Source: Clusia tigrina | Taxonomy: Eukaryota; Arthropoda; Insecta; Diptera; Clusiidae | Assembly (NCBI GenBank): GCA_920105625.2 | Contig: OV050033.1 | Location: forward strand, 124,185,821-124,249,820 | DNA length: 64,000 nt | Direction of reading: 5' to 3' | Shown: piece after piece, positions 20,731-33,160 of the stretch | Layout: each line of letters opens with the position of its first letter | Position numbering within the stretch: the first letter of the stretch is position 1 | The notes under the pieces: generated by a model | The model's database searches: none | Told to the model about the DNA's origin: nothing | The model's input: the letters and a program-made list of their open reading frames with translations, nothing else | Translations under genes and position numbers: made by a program

Positions 20731-22900
20731 GCTAAAAAGTAAGATACGGGGACAATATGGGATTAGAAAACATTGCCGAATAGAGATGGAAAGTATGGTG
20801 AACCAATCCTACCAAACGAAAGGACCAATGATTTCCAGCTTAACAAAATTTTTTTAATATTATTTAACAGTGTTTTCATGTCAAATTTGTAAATTTATTT
20901 TAAATAAAAGAGAATGTGCATAATTAAAAGTTCGCAGTGTGCAATTATTTCAAAGGTTTAAGCACCAACACAGGACCCCGCAGATGATGCAGTTCCGCTT
21001 CCTACTTCTCGACATATAATACATCAAATGATTCATTGAGTTATCTGATCATTCGTTCATATTCAGTACCATTGATTACATAATCCATCTCTAGAATACT
21101 GCGTGGGATCTCAGACCCAATAAAATAGTTCACAAATGCAGTAAGAATCGGCACGGAGGCAGTCTTCGCATTGACCTAATCCACAAATATTTGAAAGCAC
21201 CGTTTTTGGACGTATTCGTAATCATTGCAAAACCATCTGAGACAAGTAAAGTGAAAGGTTTTCACTTAGTTGCCCATTTCACCACTTCACTGCGCTGAGC
21301 TCGCAACCAACACGCCGCAATTGGCGCGCAGTTTGCATGTGGCTTCTTTGCTGCCTGCTCTGGCATTTTCTCCTGCATTTGCATTTAACTAATCGGGACT
21401 GGTAACTCACGTTTGATTTGAGACACTTTTTTAAAATATAAAAATTATAAAAAAATAAACACTCGAAAAATTTGAGCTGGAGAATGTGTGGCAATGCAAA
21501 AGCAGCACCACACTCACCTGCCCCACCAAACGCTAATGGGAGCACTCGTGGCGAATTAGTGAACCGCAACCAGGGAATAAATAATTATTTATTATGATTA
21601 TGATTATAATCAAGAAAGGCATTAAAGCAGTGTATAAAGAGTATAAAATATAAAGCAGAGTATAAAGGCACTAAAGCAGTGAGGACCGAAATATAATTGT
21701 CACGTAGGGAATAAATAATAAGTTGGTAAGGACGCCAATGAGCCCCACTGTGTAAAGAAATATAAATTGACGAGGATCCGACTCTATTGAAGCACTACTA
21801 TAGAAACTTACAATTGAATTGACCGAAGAACCGTCGAAGTAGGAGGCACTTAGGCATTGATGCCCATTGTACTCTAAGCCTGGAAGTAGCATGGGGGAGA
21901 AGGAGAATTGTAAAAGGGAAGGAAAGTTACAACTCCTCAAACTTTTTCGACTCTTTTATGAACCTCAGAAGTCTCTCCAGGGATAAGGAATATACGTTGT
22001 CCGTTCCCAAAACATCTGATCCTAATATGCGCCTGCTCATTCTGGCAAAGGCAGGACAAGCCCTTAGAAATTAAACAATTATAATACTTCAAAATTTCCA
22101 AGCTAGTGAACTAGTCATCATAGTTTATAAAGAAACAAGGAAACACTAACTCAGACAGTTGCCACTCTACAAAGTTTATCCAAAAGGTCCCATAAGTGGA
22201 TCTTAATAGTATAGTATCGTCAAAGACAATATACTATAAGACGTTACATTGCTCTCTCATCACATTGCAGAATCATCATATTGAAATTGCTGGCAACCAC
22301 ATTGGAATTCAGATTGGCAATTTCAGGAAGCAGTCGTGAATATGTATTCATCGGCAGTCACACACATGACTATTGTTGTTTGCACATTCGTATGAATATT
22401 TTAGTGTGTGTGTTTTTGTGTGTGCTCACAGCAGAAGCGACTAATTTGAAATCAAATTTTTATTTTCTGTTCTGTGTGGCTGGGGTAAAATACATAAGAA
22501 TGAATTTTCTGTATGGCAAAGGTTTCTTATTCGGAAAGTGGGGCTTAAAACAAAGCATTTGTGGTTTTGCGTATAAGAAAGATTTGCCATGTCATGTCGA
22601 AGCATAATGTGTGCATATTGGAACACTTGACAATATAAAATAAATATGCATGCATAGGATATTTTATAAAGATCGATAGTGCAAGTGGTAAGGCGTTGGT
22701 CTATCAATTTTATGATGCCGGGTTCAAGTCCGCTGAGAAATGTGTTTATTTTTATATTTTTTAATTGAATAGTTTCTACTTTAGCATAAATTATCCAGTC
22801 TTAAATAATTTTACTAAACCACCTTGAATTGCTGCTGCTATAGCAGATCATTACAGCAAAGAAATTTATACACACATACATATCTTCTAAAAATATTCAT
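20731..22900. other. 3' flank of unit C and AT-rich intergenic DNA
   Basis: Sequence to about 21420 repeats the flank of unit B2. The remainder has no supported gene. At 21590-21690 there are short repeats of 'taaagcagtg(t)ataaag'. A tRNA-like sequence lies near 22672-22745 and is listed separately. Confidence 0.4.
22672..22745 (+). other. tRNA-like sequence (probable pseudo-tRNA)
   Basis: TAGTGCAAGTGG fits an RNA polymerase III A box, and GGTTCAAGTCC, about 45 nt later, fits a B box. The intervening part (GCGTTGGTCTATC..) resembles a D and anticodon arm, but the anticodon stem and the acceptor ends do not pair well. I therefore treat it as a pseudo-tRNA or the head of a SINE and not as a working tRNA gene. 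Confidence 0.35.
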
Positions 22901-23142
22901 ACCGGTGTTTCTTAACTGACATACATACATAAATTCATGTGCGCATGAAACTGTGTTAGGATTTGTACGATTTCAATACGTTTGTTTTTGTTGGTTTTTT
23001 TATGCTTGTGCGCAATTCGTCTAAAGAAGCTCATAAATTTCACAAAATCTAATCCAATCAAACATTTTGTTCATCAATGAATATGTGCAATTTTAAGAGG
23101 TTTTTGTTTTTTCGTACATATGTATGTACTCGTATGTACATA

Positions 23143-23383
23143 TGGAGGGCTCACTGCTATACCGAACCAAGTCATGAAAAATAAAAAATGCCGAAACTAG
23201 TGCCAATGTCCCCGCATATATTTAAATTATTTTTATTTTAAATTAATATCATTAGTTAATTTTGAATATAAACTTTAAAATTTTTTTTTGGTAGACTAAA
23301 ATATTCCTTCCAGAAATTAATACCTCTAAATATCTTCGAATTATGTTTTTATGACTTAGTTCGGTATAGCAGTGAGCCCTCCA
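23143..23383. mobile_element. MITE with about 36-bp terminal inverted repeats
   Basis: The left end TGGAGGGCTCACTGCTATAC continues to CCGAACCAAGTCATGAAAA. The right end is its inverted copy with about 2-3 differences, ending GTATAGCAGTGAGCCCTCCA at 23383. TA dinucleotides flank both ends (23141-23142 and 23384-23385), as expected for Tc1/mariner-type target duplication. The 241-bp element has an AT-rich interior with no ORF, so it would be a non-autonomous element. Confidence 0.8.
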
Positions 23384-23389
23384 TATATG

Positions 23390-26100
23390 TATGCTATATT
23401 AAGTAAATTGTTGGATTGGATTTTATTCTTAGGTGGGAAAAGTAACAATTTTGCAGATGTATTGAAATTTTTCATATTTCTTTTATATTAATACATTATT
23501 TACAAAATAATAATTAAAAAACATGTAGTTGCATGGAAGAACTTAGACAGCAAATAATTAAAAAATAAAACTAAAAAGAAGTCCCAACTATTATTCACGA
23601 ATATATGTAGGTCAAGACAGATTATTTGATTTAAAGTATTTTCTATATACATACATATGTATGTATGTAAGTGGATACACATCCAAAGACAAGTTCACAC
23701 GCATAAAGAAGCACTAAGCAGTAAGAAGTTTTTGCACATTTTTATTAGTTTCCATAACTCAAGTCTCCACGTCAAAGCGATTGTGTTGCCGGTTGTAGTA
23801 TTTCGAATGGCGTTTGTGAAAAAACATGCAAGCAAGTCGACTTGGGTAAGCCGTGCATACATCATGTAGACTTTTTTGGAAGTGAATGTCAAATGTAATG
23901 GGCAAAAAATCGCACCTATATTACAATATGTTTTACCAAACATTATTTATCCAAATATAAATTTAAAATTTCTTGGATTTTTAAATACTTGAAATGATTT
24001 TTTATAGATCTTTGATTAAAATAATTTTCGATTATGAAGTGGTTTATTATGCGTTGGAACACAATCATGGTTGAACTACATTTTTCTATAGGAAATAAAT
24101 GTTTATATATAGGTTATTGCATTATATACGGTTTTATTTACAAAACTTTGTAAATCAATTTGTAACAAGAAGATATGCACTTAATACTAGATATTGAAGT
24201 TCATAATATTTACTTCAAACATGAACATCATATACTATGTAAATGCGGAGAATCAGTGTTCATAGATATGTACATACATACATATGTACATATTCATGTG
24301 CGTATGAGTGGTTTAATTTTTAATAGAATGTGGTTATAGTATTTGAAGCAGATCTGACAAAGAAAACAAAAAAAAAGTTTAAAACCTTGATTTTTTTGAC
24401 TGTACCCTTAATCTATAAATTACTTAGATACATTTTCTGATGGAATAGGCAACAGGCGAACGTAAGAATATTAAAATGTTGACACTAATTTTATCAAAAT
24501 TGGTTTTTTGTGCATAATTATTCTTTCTTCGGATAGACTCAAAATATGTTTGATCACATGCTGCTAAAGCGAAAATATGAAATATAAGATCGAAAGAGTA
24601 AATTGTGCTGATATTTGTCCATACTGAAAATATTGACATATTCAAAATTTCATGACAAATTGAATTCTAATTCTGCTTCACTTTATATTTAGAAGCCACA
24701 CCGCACATCATACAATAAAAACTCCTATGCGAGAAATGACGCTTTTATTTTCATTTCATTCTTTTTATGGCACAGTTCGCTACCTGACAAATGATCAGAA
24801 GACAAATATGTATGTGCATACATATCTACATTCATATGTATGAATGGATGTATATGATTTGTCAAGGTTGAATTTCATAATACTCCATCTTCTATAACAA
24901 GCATGAAATAATTCTCCTCTAGTTTTGGTCCAGTAAAATGATATAATACTGGTTAATTTATGGAAGATAGTAAAATACTTTTTACTACCATTTATAAAAA
25001 TGATTATTAATATAAAAAAAAATCCGATAAAACACAGTATTTTGCTGGGGCTCGAATCCTAAAAGCCACAAAAACCTTAGACCAACGCGTGAACCATTGA
25101 ACTAAAGACACCCATACTATATTAGTTGATTTTGGAGTACATTAGAGAGTCAAATTATTTGCTGGTGCAATTCTGAATTAACTAAAATTTCTATAATTCT
25201 GTACTTAACATTCCCCAAAAAATAACTTTTAGCCTTCTGCTATGAAGTTTTGCTGTGCAATTCGATGGTGGCTTTTTTGGGGATAAAACAATAAATGAAA
25301 TAAATACATATTATTATTTATTAATTTTATACACGAATTTTTTCTTTTTTTACTAATTTACAATATAAATTTTAAAAATATTCCCATAATTAGTTATAAT
25401 GCCTCGTCTTCGATTGCTATGATTGAAATTCGTTTTCATTCCAATTCCAACAAATAAATAAATAACATTCTTGCATTCATATCCATACACACATATGCAT
25501 GCCGTAAACATGAAAGCAAGCATACAAACATTCGCACATGTAGTAAACACACACGCTCATATAGAACGCAAACACCAGAATGTGTATCTACATGTTTTGC
25601 CTTTGCATTGCCGAGCACACTTCGGGTTTTGGTCCAATAGGCAGCCACGGTTTCTTAACTCATTTCGCTGAGTGAAGAGAACGATGTAATGTCTTTATAG
25701 TATATTGTCTTTGGTATCGTGTCATAAGTGAGTGCCGCACTTCTAAAGTGCCCCTCATATTAGTCTACTCTGGTGATTGAGTCATGACAACCGATTTTTA
25801 AGACAGCAGCTGGCTTGAAAGTGGCTGTGGCTCTTTCGTCACTTACTTTCTTTGCGCCTTATCGAGCTCGACAGCAAAAACCAACAATTTTAATTATCCA
25901 GTTAAACAACACTTGAGCAGATTACGTTTATAATTAATTAATATAATGCGAGTGTAATTGGGGTTTATTGGCTCGAACAATGGGAGTGCGTACAGTGAAG
26001 GTGCAATAAACCCAACAACAACCAACAACTTAAACATTAAAAAGTCGTCTATTTTCAGCTGAACTAATAAACGCCCTCAACGGAGATCGGGTCAGATTAG
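23390..26100. other. AT-rich intergenic DNA with TACA/TATG microsatellites
   Basis: There are short runs of 'acatacatatgtatgta' (about 23645-23670, 24270-24300 and 24810-24850). The small ORFs show no domains. A tRNA-like sequence on the minus strand near 25045-25110 is listed separately. No gene is supported. Confidence 0.4.
25045..25112 (-). other. tRNA-like sequence, minus strand (probable pseudo-tRNA)
   Basis: Read on the minus strand, TAGTTCAATGG (A box) and GGATTCGAGCCCC (B box) are spaced like those of a tRNA. It shares GCGTTGGTCTA with the tRNA-like sequence at 22672-22745. The cloverleaf stems are poor, so a degenerate tRNA or SINE head is the safer reading. Confidence 0.35.
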
Positions 26101-26127
26101 AAAACGACAGATCACCTCTCTAAAAAG

Positions 26128-26136
26128 TTGTTGTTG

Positions 26137-26168
<32 letters not shown>

Positions 26169-26283
26169 GGTGCTACTGTAAATTTTATTATTAGCTATTG
26201 ATGCTGTTGTTGATGTTGGGGGTATTACTGTTGTTGTTGTTGTTGTTGTTGTTGTTGGTGTTGTTGGTGTTGTTGTTGTTGTT
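26128..26283. repeat. TTG/GGT trinucleotide microsatellites
   Basis: (TTG)n at 26128-26153 passes into (GTG)n to about 26172. A second (TTG)n tract with a few GGTG interruptions runs from about 26229 to 26283. The antisense ORF of polyThr/polyAsn across it is a repeat artefact. Confidence 0.85.
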
Positions 26284-26639
26284 TTACGTTCACCATTCGC
26301 TTGGCCCATAAATCCGTTCGTTATATCATAATAAAAAATAAAAAATTAATTATTACGAAATTTTTTACTGCATATTTTTACAATTGAATAGACACACACA
26401 TTAAAATTTAAATTATTTTCTCCCTGAACAGCTCATTTTATTATTGCATTTTAACGTTAGCAATAAATACGAATGTGCAGCAAATACAATGCAGGCATGC
26501 CACCGGCCGCCATGCAACAAACGCAGCAACACGAGCGGCACTTGTCTTCCGTTTCATTGGTTTTCTGTGTTCACATATTTATTTTATTGCTGCTTTTCCT
26601 ACTGATCCAATTCGTACAAAAAAAATATATATATATATT

Positions 26640-27830
26640 CACATATATAGTATACTCGTATATATATTAATAAGAAAACAAACAAAAATAAGGGAAAACT
26701 TTTAAAAAATATATAAAAACTATTTTAAAATGAATATCTAATATATTTAAAAATTCTAAAAAAATATAAAAAATATTTTTAAAAAATATAAAAGAATATA
26801 CAAAAAAATTTACGAAAAATCAATTTAGAAACAAGAAAACAAAAGCAAAATATAGAAAAATATTTAAAAAATAATAAAGACAAAAATGAAAAAATATTTT
26901 ATAAAATATTAAAAATATATTTAAAAGACTATGAAAAATATATTGAAAATACGGAAAAAATATTTAAAAAACTATGAAAAAACATTCAAAAAAATATATA
27001 AAATGATTTTAAAAATATATAAATAAAAAATAAATAAAAAAACAAGTACAAAATATTAAAAATATTTTAAAATATATATTATGCTATTTCAAGAAAATAT
27101 AAAAAATATTGAAAAAATTATGAAAAATATATTTTAAAAAATATGAAAATATGTACGGAAAAAATATATAAACAAATATTTTAATTAAATATTTAAAAAA
27201 TATGAAAAATGAATAAAAAAAATATAAAAAAAATGTGTGGGAAATATTTCAAACCATAAATAAAGTTACTTTAAAGAACTTTAAAGTAATATTTAAAAGT
27301 TATGAAAAATATATTATAAGAAATTTTTAAAAAATATGCAGAAAAAAATAGTTAAAAACACAAATAGAATTATTTTTAAAAATATAAAAAAATGTAAAAA
27401 ATATTCGAAAATTATATAAGAACTAACAAAAAAATATTTTAGAAAATATGCAAAAAATATAAAAAAATATATGAAAAAATATTTAAAAACATAAATAAAA
27501 CTATTTTGAACAATTGATAAAATTTTTTAAAATATTAAAATTATATAAAAAAAATTGAAAAAATATGGAAAGAATAAATGAAAAAAATAATTAAAAAGCT
27601 ATATATAAAATTATTTTAAAAAAAATGAAAAAAATTGTAAAAAAATTAAAAAATATTTAAAAAACTTAAACAAATTTTTTACATAAACTAATAAAATAAA
27701 AATGGAAAAAATATATAAAAAATCACACAAAAATATATATATTTTAATAAGAAAATAAAAGAGTGTGAAAAAAATATTTAAAAATAATTAAAAGAGTATT
27801 TGAAAAAAATTTGTAAAAAAAACAATTGAT
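26640..27830. repeat. A-rich low-complexity desert (second)
   Basis: About 1.2 kb is built from 'aaaaatat' words with a strong excess of A on the plus strand. It is similar to 5900-7920. No coding potential is present. Confidence 0.7.
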
Positions 27831-27984
27831 TAAGTAATCCCCACTGCAACGGCAACTGAGTAACTGCCTGGTCCTTTAAATTTGAGATTTAAATGAAAAT
27901 TTGTGTTTTGGAATTTTTATATTATGAATTATTATTTTCAGCAGCTGCCTTATTTCACTTTGCTTATGGAAAAGAAATCCACCT

Positions 27985-28128
27985 TGCATCCACCTCAAAG
28001 ATAAATTCAACTTGCACCCCCCTTTAAAATAGTCACCTTTCAACCACTTTTAAGATATATTCACCTTGTATCCACCTTTAAGATAAATTCACCTTGAAAC
28101 CACCTTTAAGATAAATTTATCTGGAGAA
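27985..28128. repeat. Minisatellite, unit about 27-31 bp
   Basis: About five copies of a unit close to 'ccacctttaagataaattcacctt' lie head to tail, diverging towards the left. A related single copy appears near 30716-30750. Confidence 0.7.
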
Positions 28129-28138
28129 ATACTATACA

Positions 28139-28396
28139 ATGGCTGCATTCTGGCGACCTATCGGTTGCCTATCGGGTGAGTGAAACAGCGCACTTTGTTT
28201 TAGAATGGGCCGCTACACAAATTTGTCACTTTATACGTAAACATCTGTTCTAAAAGCAGCTGTGCTAAGTGTTGAGTACGGTAGCGAAGAAAATTTCCGC
28301 TCAAAGAAATTGCGTCCGCTCAGTCAGCTGATTGAAAAAAATTCGGAGAATTCTGATCGGTTGGGTATCCGATGGGGTGCCAGAATGCAGCCATTT
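28139..28396. mobile_element. Candidate MITE with imperfect inverted ends
   Basis: AATGGCTGCATTCTGGC (28138-28154) is matched in reverse by GCCAGAATGCAGCCATT (28379-28395). The inverted similarity extends inwards with mismatches (..CCTATCGG / CCGATGGGG..). The 258-bp body has no convincing ORF. I could not define a target duplication, so the superfamily is unknown. Confidence 0.55.
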
Positions 28397-28399
28397 ATT

Positions 28400-30100
28400 C
28401 TATCATTGTTTTATGATCATGATTTATATAATCATGATCCTAGTGGAATCACTCTACCAGGTGATGCAAAAAGGGATAGCGGCAGTTTTGAGCTCTTTGC
28501 TGTCAAACATCCAGAAAGGTTTGACATATATTTAACCACGTAATTTTAGAATATTAAAAATGTTCTCAACATTTCACCACGGTTGTGATGAGTTCACCAG
28601 AGTAAGTACGCTCTGGGCAAAGTGAATTTATTTACATGGTGACTACAAGAAGAAATTTTTGTTTACCAATTTTCCCGACGTAGCTGTCAGAATTGAATTT
28701 ATAGAAAAATGCGATCAAAACAAACATCCCAACAATTGCAAATAGAGTTTTGATTTGAGTGAATAAGAGTTTTTTAATTGTTATTTTTGTGCAGTTTGAA
28801 CATTATGATGAAATCATGAGTCTATTTAACTATTAAATATATTTTAAGAGAGTATAATTCCACCTATTATACATTAAAGAGATGAAAGCCACCCAGAGAG
28901 CGGCAGTGAGCGAAATTAAAAAGCAGCTGATAGCAAAACAATAAATGAATAACTTTTAATTGTAAAGTTGAAGTTTGCTTTATTTTTGTACAAAGTATAA
29001 TAACTTTTCTGGATTATTATTTTTCGGAACTTATTACAGTTTGACTAAAAATGGGAATTGAAAAACCCGCTGAGGGAAGTCGTAGCGATAAGTTTAGCTG
29101 ATGTTCGATATTTGACGGATGACACGACAGCTGAGCGAATACTAGGTGAAGGCCCATTGATTTTGATTCACAAATCAATAGAACTGCTCCCACTGGTAAC
29201 ACTGTTGGAAATTATTGTGTGTAAATAACAGTCAACCTGTTATGAAAGCCATTTGACAAACCTGTCAGAAATTATTATAGCAAAATAATAAATAACTTTT
29301 GAATTGCGTCATAGGCTCAAATCCTGCCTACTTATTTCTAAAAGCCTAAACACTTATGACGTTTAACTTATACTTTTCTCTTCGTTGAGCGAGTACTCAT
29401 GACTTTGATTTCTTGAACAAATAAATCAGCTGTTTTTGAATTTTTGTTGACTTTCCGAGGCGAATCTAATTTCAATAGGTTGGCAAGTCACGGAAGTTTA
29501 CGTAAAGTCATGCATAAAACTGAGCTTGATATGCTTGACCGTAACAGCTGATTGGTGAAAATCAAACTTTTAAATCAAGTCATGAGTGTTCAGGGCTCAG
29601 ATTTTCTTCTCTTCGAGTCGAATGCCTTAGTTGTACTCATTTCCACAACCTCTTGCACACTTAATTAATTATGGTGCAAGGTATAATAATAATAAAAATA
29701 TTGATAATTATTATAACTGTTGATGACTTACACCACTTATAATTACATCGTGTTTTATTTCTTCTGAGTTTAATATGCTACTTGTACCATGGAGCGCTAA
29801 TAAGGTGCCCGCAAGCCTACAATAAGAACACAAGTTCATTAAATTAGATTGTCAGTTGAATTGTTAATTAAGTGAAAACGTAAAATGAATGTAAAAACGA
29901 TCAAGAAGATGAGTGATTTCCCTTCCTCGCACTTAATAAGTGCGTCTTGATTTATACGCACTGAGGTGTTCGCTTATAAATTCATAATAAACATTGCTGA
30001 AATGAAATTATATATTAGCCCTGGCTGCTAGAGCTCTTATAATATTAATTATAATAAGGATTTAATTAATAATAATAAAATTTATTTATTATTAATATTA
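28400..30100. other. AT-rich intergenic DNA
   Basis: I see no coding domain, RNA gene or clear repeat in this stretch. Confidence 0.35.
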
Positions 30101-30101
30101 A

Positions 30102-30300
30102 ATGACAGAGCACGCTTTTTTCAAATGCACAAGCTGGCAAGCAGAGCACACCACTCTTGAAATGGGAATCAGGAAAACTTTAGCTACCGAAAACCTTGTG
30201 GAGGTCATACTAAGCAGCGAAGAGAACACGTAGGGAAATATGTTGAAAATGTCCGGCGGAAATAGCGAGACCTGGACGCAGTAATAACATTGACAGTCCA
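30102..30300 (+). mobile_element. LINE (R1-like) ORF2 C-terminal fragment
   Basis: The frame reads MTEHAFFKCTSWQAEHTTLE and continues with ENLVEVILSSEEN. It matches the 'EHTFF.C..W' knuckle and the 'LTPENLVE.ML.SEE.W' tail of R1/I-group LINE ORF2 proteins. A stop follows, and only the 3' end remains. Confidence 0.55.
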
Positions 30301-30497
30301 GTAAGGACGAAGTGAGAATCTCCACCTTGAAGGAAGTATGAAAAGGGTTCCAGGGTGGAGAGATGTTTTCTGTGAAAGATGCGGATGTTTTAGTGAGTGC
30401 AATCTTCACACACAAAATCTCTTACGACAGTTTTGAAGGTCCGATAGGAACTTTTACCATCTCCAAGTAAAAAAATAAATAAATAAAAATAAAAATA

Positions 30498-30598
<101 letters not shown>

Positions 30599-30599
30599 T

Positions 30600-31636
30600 A
30601 CAAAAAAAAATGTTGAGACATAATTTCATAAACAAATAATAAATATAATAATAATAAAATCAGGTGCCCTATTGCAGTTTGCTTAAGTTTGACAATTCAC
30701 AAAGAAAAGAAATTGACCTTCCACCCATCTTTAGAATAAATTCGCCTAATAATTTTATTATTATTAATATTATTACATTATACTTGTATATATTATATTA
30801 CTATTATTAATATATTATTATTAAAATCGAATGAGAGCTCCCTATAGTAAATATTTAATGACTTAGTAACATAATGTAGGTCTCCATTATGAAATAGTAA
30901 CATAATGTAGGTCTCCATGAATTTCTTAGTTATTCACTGTAAACTATTCCCTTTCGATTGCATGCAACATGATTGGAGCTCTGCCAATCAGCGCTCTTTC
31001 CTCGGCCGTTCAAAACTCCAACCGAAGCGCCGTTGGTTTCTTATTGGAACCCGTGCGAAGTTTGCTCGTTATCAGCTGTCATGCCTGTCTTTCAAGAGTT
31101 CACAATTTTGACATTCACAGCGCTGTTCATTTTCCACATTGGTTCACTCACTCTCACTCAATCACTCACTCGCTCATTGTTCGCCGTCGTGAAATAAATT
31201 GCGAAAAATCAAAGTTTTTAGTGAGACAAAAGTTTTGTAGAATTTTTTTTATATAATTAAATACAAAGCCACGAGGAAGTATGTGGAATTGAGCAAACGT
31301 CAAAGTCCCACGAAATTGTTGTGGAAGTTGTGATATTTCATTAAAATAATTTTTTTCTAAAGTACGTCACACACACACATACGCACACACACACTCGACA
31401 GAAACGAGAAAGAGTAGAAAAAATATCAGAGGGGCACATACAAGAAAAGAACTTCTTGAAGAAAAGCGAAAGGAAAAATTTTCCACTTCTTTTTATGGAA
31501 CTTTTGTGACCATAAAAAGGGAAAAGTGGAGAACAAAACCAGCAGTCAAAAAAATAATACAGAGAAGTGAGTAATGAGTAGTGGTTAGTCTGTGCATGTC
31601 CGTCCTCAGGCTAGAAACTAATTTATATATACGTGA
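30600..31636. other. Upstream region and probable 5' UTR of NAA30
   Basis: The sequence is AT-rich to about 30900, then of mixed composition. Direct repeat 'taacataatgtaggtctccat' occurs at about 30867 and 30897. CACACACA runs lie near 31370-31395. No separate gene is supported. The stretch just before 31637 is taken as the NAA30 promoter and leader. Confidence 0.35.
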
Positions 31637-33160
31637 ATGATTTGCACCCCGCAGGCCATGGAAGAGTCCGCAAGTGCCGTTGTTGACTTACAAGCGCCGC
31701 AGTCCACAGTCCCGAAATCAAAGAAGAAGTCGAAAAATAAAAAGAACACTGGAAGGATAGAGGGCTCAACGGAAACGGCCACCGCAACGCTCACCGCAGG
31801 CGCCTCCTCAAAAAAAAGTCCCAGACGAGCAAAGAGTGAAACAGCGTCAGAGGTGGTTTCCACAAACGGCATCTGTGAGAAGTTTAACCAAGAGCTGCAC
31901 ATCAGTGAGAAACTCGAAGTTGATGCTCACCAAGTAAACGGTATTTTTGTAGATATAGCCCCGGACGGAAACACACACGTCTCCCTGAACGGTCACCACA
32001 TACCCACCGCTGACGATAAAGTGAATGGCGATTGTGTGGTGTCCACCAAAAGCAAAAATATTAACAGTGAACACAATCCAGGAGCGAAAAATCAAATTCA
32101 TATTCACTGCCATACAAGTGCGCGAAGCAATGCCAATACTGGCAGTTCCATCGGTGAACTGCTGGTAGTGCAGTCAGGGCCTGAACTGCTGGGGGATGTA
32201 GAAAAATTAGAAAATGGCTTTAGTTTGGACGAGGAAGACAAAGACATGGAGAGAAGTTGTGTGAGAATAAAAGTAGTGGAAGCTGCTGGCAATAGAAAGA
32301 GTAAAATAGTGGCTACCGCAGCCGAGCAACAGCAGCAGCCAAGTGAAGGGGCGACTGAAACTGAAGCTGCTGTTAATGCCGCTGCTGCTGCTGCTGTTGA
32401 TGCTACTGTTGATGCTGCTGTCGCTGTCGCTGCTGCTGCTGCTTCCGCACCAACAGACTTACCCACTGCCAAGCCAAGTGCCACAACTATTGCCACAGTC
32501 GATAGCACTACCACACTGACGGAGTCAAACAGCTCCTTGGACTTATCCGAGGTACTCATTGAGTACAAGGAATACGAGTCGGAACTGCAAATGCATGTGA
32601 GTGGGTTGGGCGCCGATTTTCAACACTTCAGCTACCCTTCCAAACGTATTACGTATTTCATGGTCTTTATTTTCTTTGCAGGATATTATGCATTTAATCC
32701 AAGCTGAGCTGTCGGAGCCCTACTCCATTTACACATACCGTTACTTTATATATAACTGGCCGAAGCTGTGCTTTCTGGCCGCCCATGGCAAGGAGTACGT
32801 CGGTGCCATAGTGTGTAAGTTGGACATGCACATGAACGTGAAGCGCGGCTACATTGCCATGCTGGCCGTACGCAAGGAGTACAGAAAGCTGAAAATCGGC
32901 ACAACACTGGTGCAGAAGGCGATTGAGGTAAGCAGAAAAAATTGTTGAAATCTTTGCGCGGCAATTAAAATGAAATGGAATCCTTTCACACGCAGGCCAT
33001 GCTTGCGGACAACGCCGACGAAGTTGTGCTAGAAACGGAAATGCGAAATCTGCCCGCTTTGCGTCTCTACGAAAATTTGGGCTTTGTGCGTGATAAGCGA
33101 TTGTTCCGCTACTATCTGAACGGCGTGGATGCGTTGCGTCTGAAGTTGTGGTTCAGATGA
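31637..33160 (+). CDS. NAA30: N-alpha-acetyltransferase 30 (NatC catalytic subunit)
   Basis: There are three exons: 31637 or 31658-32596, 32682-32927 and 32996-33160, all with GT-AG introns and phase 0 joins. The start at 31658 has a better context (gccATGG) and gives [10 protein letters not shown] and a 449-residue protein. The first ATG adds 7 residues. The N-terminal approximately 310 residues are low-complexity (Lys-rich [10 protein letters not shown], then Ala runs). The last approximately 150 are a GNAT domain: [20 protein letters not shown], the acetyl-CoA loop [19 protein letters not shown] and the conserved end [20 protein letters not shown] with [18 protein letters not shown]30 acetylates the N-terminal Met of Met-hydrophobic proteins in the cytosol with NAA35 and NAA38. 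AATAAA is at 33290. The 3' part from 32473 is repeated at 37728. Confidence 0.93.

Noticed and set aside
21671..21940. 89-codon minus-strand ORF with hydrophobic end
   Set aside because: No domain, AT-rich context, and no splice or promoter signals that I could tie to it.
22672..22745. Functional tRNA gene
   Set aside because: Only the A and B boxes fit; the acceptor and anticodon stems do not pair.
30917..31256. Three overlapping plus-strand ORFs before NAA30
   Set aside because: Several frames are open over the same 200 bp without conserved motifs. It is best read as promoter or 5' UTR DNA.
32104..32568. Minus-strand Ala/Ser-rich ORF
   Set aside because: Antisense of the Ala-repeat region of NAA30 exon 1.
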